Shown here: positions 7,369 through 10,952 of the stretch, piece by piece | Position numbering within the stretch: position 1 is the first letter of the stretch | Layout: the number at the start of each line of letters is the position of its first letter | Source of the DNA: Luminiphilus sp. | GTDB taxonomy: Bacteria > Pseudomonadota > Gammaproteobacteria > Pseudomonadales > Halieaceae | Assembly (NCBI GenBank): GCA_022425845.1 | Contig: JAKMEU010000223.1 | Location: 1-10,952 of the forward strand | Reading direction: 5' to 3' | DNA: 10,952 nucleotides | Made by a program: the position numbers and the translations under genes | The notes under the pieces: generated by a model | Told to the model about the DNA's origin: nothing | Seen by the model: the letters and a program-made list of their open reading frames with translations, nothing else | Databases searched by the model: none

Positions 7369-8383
7369 AGCCCGGAGGACGTTTCGTCTCGCTCTGACGG
7401 TGTCCCTGGCGCTGGTGCTGTCCTACGGGAGCGGCATATCGGTGCCCTATTTTGCACCTTTATTGGCCCTGATCCTGACCCTACAACCCGCGCCACCCAT
7501 GCCTGCGGGCAAGTTGCTGGTAATGGCCGTGGCCCTGACCGTGATCCTGGGGGTGGGTCTTGTTGTGGCGCCATTGGTCGAAGAGTACCCACCGGTAGGA
7601 CTTACGCTGGTGGCGCTGGGATTGCTTCTCAGCAGCCGCATCAGCCTTGCCGGTGAAAATGCAGCGGTGGGTACGTTGCTTGCGGTGGGGCTGACGCTGA
7701 TATCAGCATTTGGCGTGCTGAGTCTGGCCCTGGCACAAACCCTGGTTGTCGCCCTTGTTGTGGCGGTCCTCATCGCCGTATTCAGCCAGTGGGTGGTCTA
7801 TCCGTTCTTTCCGGAGCCGGAGCCGGGGGCGCCAAACAAGGAACCCACTCCGGAAAGCAGCGCCGTATCGCCCGTTCGTGCACTCCGGGCGGTGGTGGTC
7901 ATCATGCCGGCCTATCTGTTCCTGCTGATAAACCCAACAGGCCACACGCCGGTGATGATGAAGTCCATTCTGCTGGCGCAATCTCCCGATGTGCGAGAGG
8001 CTAGAAAATCAGGCGTTGAATTACTGGGAGCGACCCTTCTTGGGGGCATACTCGCCATCCTGTTGTGGTTTGGCCTTAAATTGTCCCCCCATCTGGAACT
8101 GTTCGCGCTGTGGATTCTGCTCGCATTTATAGGTCTTGGCCGCAAACTTTATGTGCGGGGTACCACCCGTTTTTCTGAGCAATTCTGGTTGGATACGTCT
8201 GTGACGATGCTCATCTTATTGGGACCTGCAGTGGCAGACAGTGCGGCCGGAAAGGATCCCTATCAGGCCTTTGCGTTCAGATTTGGCATGTTTCTTCTAG
8301 TTGCGCTGTATGCCTGGTCCAGCATGGCGTTACTCAATCATTTGGGTTGGTTGGATACTTCAGAGGAGGAGGTGGCAGCGTGA
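7358..8383 (+). CDS. DUF2955/FUSC-like inner-membrane protein, probable pump of the tripartite exporter
   Basis: The frame is open upstream to 7067, but that extension lies in the adaptor gene and is hydrophilic, so the start is taken as the ATG at 7358, giving 341 residues. Two hydrophobic blocks (about 8-148 and 166-310), each with several membrane segments, are joined by a proline- and glutamate-rich linker (about 150-165). This duplicated layout is typical of FUSC-type aromatic-acid exporters such as AaeB, but the large cytoplasmic domains of AaeB are missing. The resemblance to DUF2955 is recalled from motif style (PYFAPLLALILTLQP, GRKLYVRGT) and context and is not proved. No good Shine-Dalgarno precedes the ATG, so translation probably depends on coupling to the adaptor through the 11-bp overlap. 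No MFS, RND or ABC pump is present, so this protein is the natural inner-membrane partner. Confidence 0.85.
   Translation: MPIEARRTFRLALTVSLALVLSYGSGISVPYFAPLLALILTLQPAPPMPAGKLLVMAVALTVILGVGLVVAPLVEEYPPVGLTLVALGLLLSSRISLAGENAAVGTLLAVGLTLISAFGVLSLALAQTLVVALVVAVLIAVFSQWVVYPFFPEPEPGAPNKEPTPESSAVSPVRALRAVVVIMPAYLFLLINPTGHTPVMMKSILLAQSPDVREARKSGVELLGATLLGGILAILLWFGLKLSPHLELFALWILLAFIGLGRKLYVRGTTRFSEQFWLDTSVTMLILLGPAVADSAAGKDPYQAFAFRFGMFLLVALYAWSSMALLNHLGWLDTSEEEVAA
8364..8373 (+). promoter_or_regulatory. Strong ribosome binding site for the ion-channel gene
   Basis: AGGAGGAGGT lies in the last codons of the DUF2955-like gene, 6 bases before the GTG at 8380. It favours this GTG over the longer in-frame ATG at 8347, whose extra residues (a glycine run) look like read-through of the upstream gene region. 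Confidence 0.7.
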
Positions 8384-8832
8384 TCATTACTTTGTCAGTG
8401 GGTTTTGCTGCGATGGTTGTCTGTCTGTTCGTACAGGGGAGCCTTCTGTTCCTCGCGACCCGTTACTACATTGGCCACCTGAGCTGGGTCAGGACGTCAT
8501 CCCGAGCCATGGCCATGGTGTTGATCTCCCAGGTCATGCTGATGCTGGTACTGGGCAATCTGCTCCAGGTGGCCATCTGGGCGTTCCTGTTCATCTTTCT
8601 TGGGGAATTCGGGGATTTCCAAACGGCGTACTACCATTCCCTGGTCAATTTTTCGACGCTGGGCTATGGCGATATCGTGATGTCCGAGCGGTGGCGTGCG
8701 TTGGGCCCATTACAGGCCATCAATGGTGTGCTGATGATCGGCGTCAGCACGGCATCCATTACCTCAGTTGTTCAGGATACCTTCGAGCGTTCCCGTCTAT
8801 TTGAACGGGGTAGAGGCGGGCCGGACCTGTGA
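8380..8832 (+). CDS. Small one-pore potassium-channel-like membrane protein (Ion_trans_2 type)
   Basis: This is a 150-residue membrane protein from a GTG that overlaps the previous stop as GTGA. Hydrophobic segments lie at about 3-26, 44-75 and 107-124. Between the last two is a pore helix and selectivity filter, STLGYGDIV (92-100); TLGYGD is a conservative variant of the TVGYGD potassium signature. Each subunit would supply one filter, so a tetramer is expected. No RCK/TrkA-N or cyclic-nucleotide domain follows; the tail of about 25 residues is short, charged and probably disordered. K+ selectivity is known for the family and inferred here. The overlap and strong Shine-Dalgarno at 8364-8373 show it is made together with the exporter, which suggests a linked job such as charge compensation (inference). 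A different cation selectivity cannot be excluded. Confidence 0.85.
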   Translation: MIITLSVGFAAMVVCLFVQGSLLFLATRYYIGHLSWVRTSSRAMAMVLISQVMLMLVLGNLLQVAIWAFLFIFLGEFGDFQTAYYHSLVNFSTLGYGDIVMSERWRALGPLQAINGVLMIGVSTASITSVVQDTFERSRLFERGRGGPDL

Positions 8833-8853
8833 TGGCACCATTGCCCGTCATCT

Positions 8854-8883
8854 GACCTGTTTAAACACCTGAACTGAGACCTG
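8854..8883 (+). repeat. Three 12-bp-spaced (G/C)ACCTG repeats upstream of the esterase gene
   Basis: GACCTG (8854-8859), CACCTG (8866-8871) and GACCTG (8878-8883) recur at exactly 12-bp steps, and a fourth GACCTG lies at 8824-8829 at the end of the channel gene. A 10-bp palindrome, TGTTTAAACA (8858-8867), overlaps the first two copies. This could be a regulatory array before the esterase start or simple coincidence in a short gap. No clear -35/-10 pair or terminator was found between 8833 and 8903. Confidence 0.3.
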
Positions 8884-8903
8884 CGGCGGAGCGTAGAAGT
8901 GGA

Positions 8904-10712
8904 ATGTATCAAGGCATGGGGTTTGCGATGTTAAAAGATTTTCGAGTTTGGTTCTCAGGCTTGTTGCTCCTGGCGCTGACGGCATGCTCGCAGCCGCCCA
9001 TGAAATCCGTTCCCGGCTCTGAAGTGGCTACCGAATCCGGGGCGGTTATGGGGCTCACCGCCGATGACAAAGTGGTTCACTGGAAAGACATACCCTTCGC
9101 AGAACCGCCAACGGGCGACCTGAGGTGGCGAGCGCCGAGACCCTATGAGGGCCGGACAGCGGTTATTACGCCTCGTGGGTCAACCCTGTGCGTGCAGACA
9201 CCGGGAGAAATTTCCGGGACCGACGGGTCGGACCCCGTGGGGTCCGAAGACTGCCTGTATCTGGATGTGGTTGCGCCTGAGGATTATCGCGGCCGTCAGT
9301 TGCCTGTCATGTTCTGGATACATGGTGGCGGCAACACCTCGGGTACAAAAGATACCTACGATTTTTCTGAGTTGGCGGAGAACCAGCAGGTGGTCGTGGT
9401 CACCGTCAACTATCGGCTGGGGCCCTTCGGCTGGTTTACGCATCCCGCCCTACATGCCGATGCCGAGGGTCATGACCTCAGTTCAAATTTCGGACTTCTC
9501 GATATCATTGCAGGACTGCAATGGACCCAGCGCAATATTGCGGGTTTCGGTGGCGATCCCGGCAATGTGACGGTGTTTGGTGAAAGTGCGGGAGGTCATA
9601 ACGTGTATGCGCTTTTGGCATCCCCCCTCGCCGATGGCCTGTTCCAGCGTGCCATCGCCCAGTCGGGGTACACCACCACGGTGACCCCTCGGGAGGCTTT
9701 CAACGCGCAGCGTGAGTTTCCTCAAATAGATCGAGGCGGGTGGGAGCTGGCTGGAGCGCTTGGCTTCGACTCCGATGAGGTCTCCGGGGCGGCTTTGCGC
9801 GATGTGGCCGCCTACGAGTTGCTGGATGCCTACTACGGCCTTGAGAAGGATCATCTGTCGCCCCTGTCGACGGCTGATGGCGTCGCTATTCCTTCGGTGG
9901 GCATCGAAGCGGCGCTTGCGGATCCGCAGTATGCAAAGGGTGTCCCCGTGCTGTCGGGTTCCAATCGCGATGAGGTCACGCTTTGGTTGGGTCTGAACCG
10001 CTATTTCGTCAACGGTGATCCCGTTTTGTTTGGGCTGCTGCCGCCTCGCATGACGATAAAGGACAGGGAGATCTACCGTTATTGGGTCGATCTACGCTCC
10101 CGGGCGTGGAAGGCGCGGGGTGTGGACCAGCCGATGCTCAATCTGGCATCTGCGGGCTACTCGGATCTCTATGTCTATCGGTTTGACTGGGATGAGCAGT
10201 CGGAAAATTGGTTTCTTTCGTTCCCCGATCTGCTCGGTGCGTCCCACGCGTCAGAAATCTCCTTCATTATGGGCGCCCCCATGTTCGGCTCCGTAGGGAA
10301 GTATATGTATCCGGATACGGAGTCTGCTCGACAGATGACCGAGGTCATGATGTCCGCGTGGGGTGAGTTTGCCCGAAGCGGCCAGCCGGGACCCGTTTCC
10401 GGGAAGCCGTGGCCATCGTTTATGGCGCAGGCGCCCCACACCATGGTGCTGGATAGTCCCGAGGGCAGCGGCGTGATTACCGATAGCCCAACGCTTGAGG
10501 GGCTGCTGCAGGAAATTGAGGCGCCCTCTGGCCTCAACGCTACGGAACGCTGCATCCTCGTCTGGGAAATGGTGACCAATATTGGCCAGCCCGGTTATGG
10601 CGACTATCAACGCTGGAATGGGGGCGAGTGCGCGGGTGTTGACGCACGTGCGACCAAGGTGGCCATCACGGAAGCATTGGTGCAGGAGTATGGCTCGGCG
10701 AGCTTGCCCTGA
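8904..10712 (+). CDS. Type-B carboxylesterase lipoprotein (alpha/beta hydrolase, cholinesterase-like)
   Basis: This 602-residue enzyme should hydrolyse carboxylic esters outside the cytoplasm. The N terminus contains a hydrophobic segment ending in the lipobox LTAC, so Cys28 may be lipidated. Family hallmarks are clear: FAEPPTGDLRWRAP (65-78), SEDCLYLDV (114-122) with Cys96-Cys117 as a probable disulfide, the oxyanion-hole HGGG (140-143), the nucleophile elbow FGESAGG (Ser228), the acid region SGSNRDEV (Glu357) and the catalytic histidine in GASHASE (His448). The triad is therefore complete. Cys550 and Cys576 may form a second disulfide. The start is uncertain: ATG codons at 8904, 8916 and 8928 are in frame, none with an ideal Shine-Dalgarno. 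The one at 8928 gives the tidiest lipoprotein signal (MLKDFR then hydrophobic, Cys20). The natural substrate is unknown. It lies 71 bp after the channel gene on the same strand and may or may not share its transcript. Confidence 0.93.
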   Translation: MYQGMGFAMLKDFRVWFSGLLLLALTACSQPPMKSVPGSEVATESGAVMGLTADDKVVHWKDIPFAEPPTGDLRWRAPRPYEGRTAVITPRGSTLCVQTPGEISGTDGSDPVGSEDCLYLDVVAPEDYRGRQLPVMFWIHGGGNTSGTKDTYDFSELAENQQVVVVTVNYRLGPFGWFTHPALHADAEGHDLSSNFGLLDIIAGLQWTQRNIAGFGGDPGNVTVFGESAGGHNVYALLASPLADGLFQRAIAQSGYTTTVTPREAFNAQREFPQIDRGGWELAGALGFDSDEVSGAALRDVAAYELLDAYYGLEKDHLSPLSTADGVAIPSVGIEAALADPQYAKGVPVLSGSNRDEVTLWLGLNRYFVNGDPVLFGLLPPRMTIKDREIYRYWVDLRSRAWKARGVDQPMLNLASAGYSDLYVYRFDWDEQSENWFLSFPDLLGASHASEISFIMGAPMFGSVGKYMYPDTESARQMTEVMMSAWGEFARSGQPGPVSGKPWPSFMAQAPHTMVLDSPEGSGVITDSPTLEGLLQEIEAPSGLNATERCILVWEMVTNIGQPGYGDYQRWNGGECAGVDARATKVAITEALVQEYGSASLP

Positions 10713-10801
10713 GGCATGGCGCAGTCCGCTGGGCCAGGGATCGCTGAGGGCCGAGTGATAGGGCCCGTGGCGGGTAGGTTTGGCGCCGATGGCTTGCTGG
10801 C

Positions 10802-10808
10802 AAGAGGA
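10802..10808 (+). promoter_or_regulatory. Ribosome binding site of the truncated P-loop kinase gene
   Basis: AAGAGGA ends 8 bases before the ATG at 10817 and supports that start. The gap 10713-10801 shows a weak hairpin (GGGCC, 9 bases, GGCCC near 10749) without a T-run, so no convincing terminator for the esterase gene was seen. Confidence 0.55.
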
Positions 10809-10816
10809 TCCAAAAG

Positions 10817-10952
10817 ATGACAGGAACGACCCGGGTATTAGCCATTACCGGTGCCTCGGGATCGGGTAAGAGCACGCTGGCCCGCCAGCTCGTTGACGAC
10901 TGTAATCTCACAACGGGCGGCGAGCCTGCCTGTCTCGTGGGCCTCGATGCTT
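10817..10952 (+). CDS. P-loop kinase, uridine kinase/phosphoribulokinase-like (5' part only)
   Basis: This frame is open from the ATG to the right edge of the window, giving the first 45 residues, beginning MTGTTRVLAITGASGSGKST. A beta strand is followed at once by a classical Walker A motif, GASGSGKST (residues 12-20), which binds the phosphates of ATP, and then by a helix (LARQLVDD). The later VGLDA is placed where uridine kinases and phosphoribulokinases have a strand leading to an aspartate that helps substrate binding. The assignment to that kinase group rests on these 45 residues only; other small P-loop kinases remain possible. It starts 104 bp after the esterase on the same strand, with AAGAGGA upstream. 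It was too short to be listed among ordinary frames because it is cut off. Confidence 0.75.
   Translation, partial: MTGTTRVLAITGASGSGKSTLARQLVDDCNLTTGGEPACLVGLDA

Noticed and set aside
8301..8804. 167-residue open frame on the plus strand
   Set aside because: It overlaps the end of the DUF2955-like gene and nearly all of the channel gene, has no recognisable domain, and the competing frame carries a clear potassium-channel filter.
10749..10768. Possible terminator hairpin after the esterase gene
   Set aside because: The stem is only about 5 bp with a 9-base loop and no following T-run.
1..10952. Mobile element, CRISPR, tRNA or phage signatures
   Set aside because: No transposase, integrase, terminal inverted repeats, regular spacer array or tRNA-like fold was seen; gene style is even across the window.

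Overview
The window reads as chromosomal DNA of a moderately GC-rich Gammaproteobacterium. A marine or environmental lineage such as the OM60/NOR5 (Halieaceae) group would fit, but that is only an impression from protein style: a YeiE/CysL-like LysR regulator, a NodT-type outer-membrane factor, a DUF2955-like membrane protein and a type-B carboxylesterase lipoprotein. There are no rRNA or tRNA genes, insertion sequences, CRISPR arrays or phage genes. Coding density is high. Nine complete genes and one gene cut by the right edge account for almost everything.

Left part (1-3306): a LysR-type regulator (+, TTG start behind a good GGAGGT) runs convergently into a two-gene minus-strand operon. That operon encodes a SulP-family anion permease with a C-terminal STAS domain (upstream gene) and a tandem universal stress protein (downstream gene). 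The permease and stress-protein genes are 2 bp apart, and the stress-protein ribosome-binding site lies in the last permease codons. The regulator and the stress protein overlap tail to tail by 9 bp.

A 260-bp divergent intergenic region (3307-3566) separates this operon from a long plus-strand operon. It holds a perfect 8-bp inverted repeat (3512-3542) around a -10-like hexamer, so it probably carries the control signals of the second operon.

Centre (3567-8832): five tightly packed genes encode an AI-2E/PerM-family membrane protein, a lipoprotein outer-membrane factor, an HlyD/EmrA-like periplasmic adaptor, a DUF2955/FUSC-like inner-membrane protein and a small one-pore K+-channel-like protein with a TLGYGD filter. 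Genes two to five overlap at their stop/start junctions (4, 11 and 4 bp), which indicates translational coupling. The adaptor, outer-membrane factor and FUSC-like protein look like a complete tripartite exporter of the AaeAB kind, with the DUF2955 protein as the likely inner-membrane component. The added channel and AI-2E protein make this the least well-explained and most interesting system here.

Right part (8833-10952): a short gap with a 12-bp-spaced ACCTG repeat precedes a secreted or lipid-anchored type-B carboxylesterase with an intact Ser-Glu-His triad. The window ends inside a P-loop kinase gene that resembles the uridine kinase/phosphoribulokinase group.
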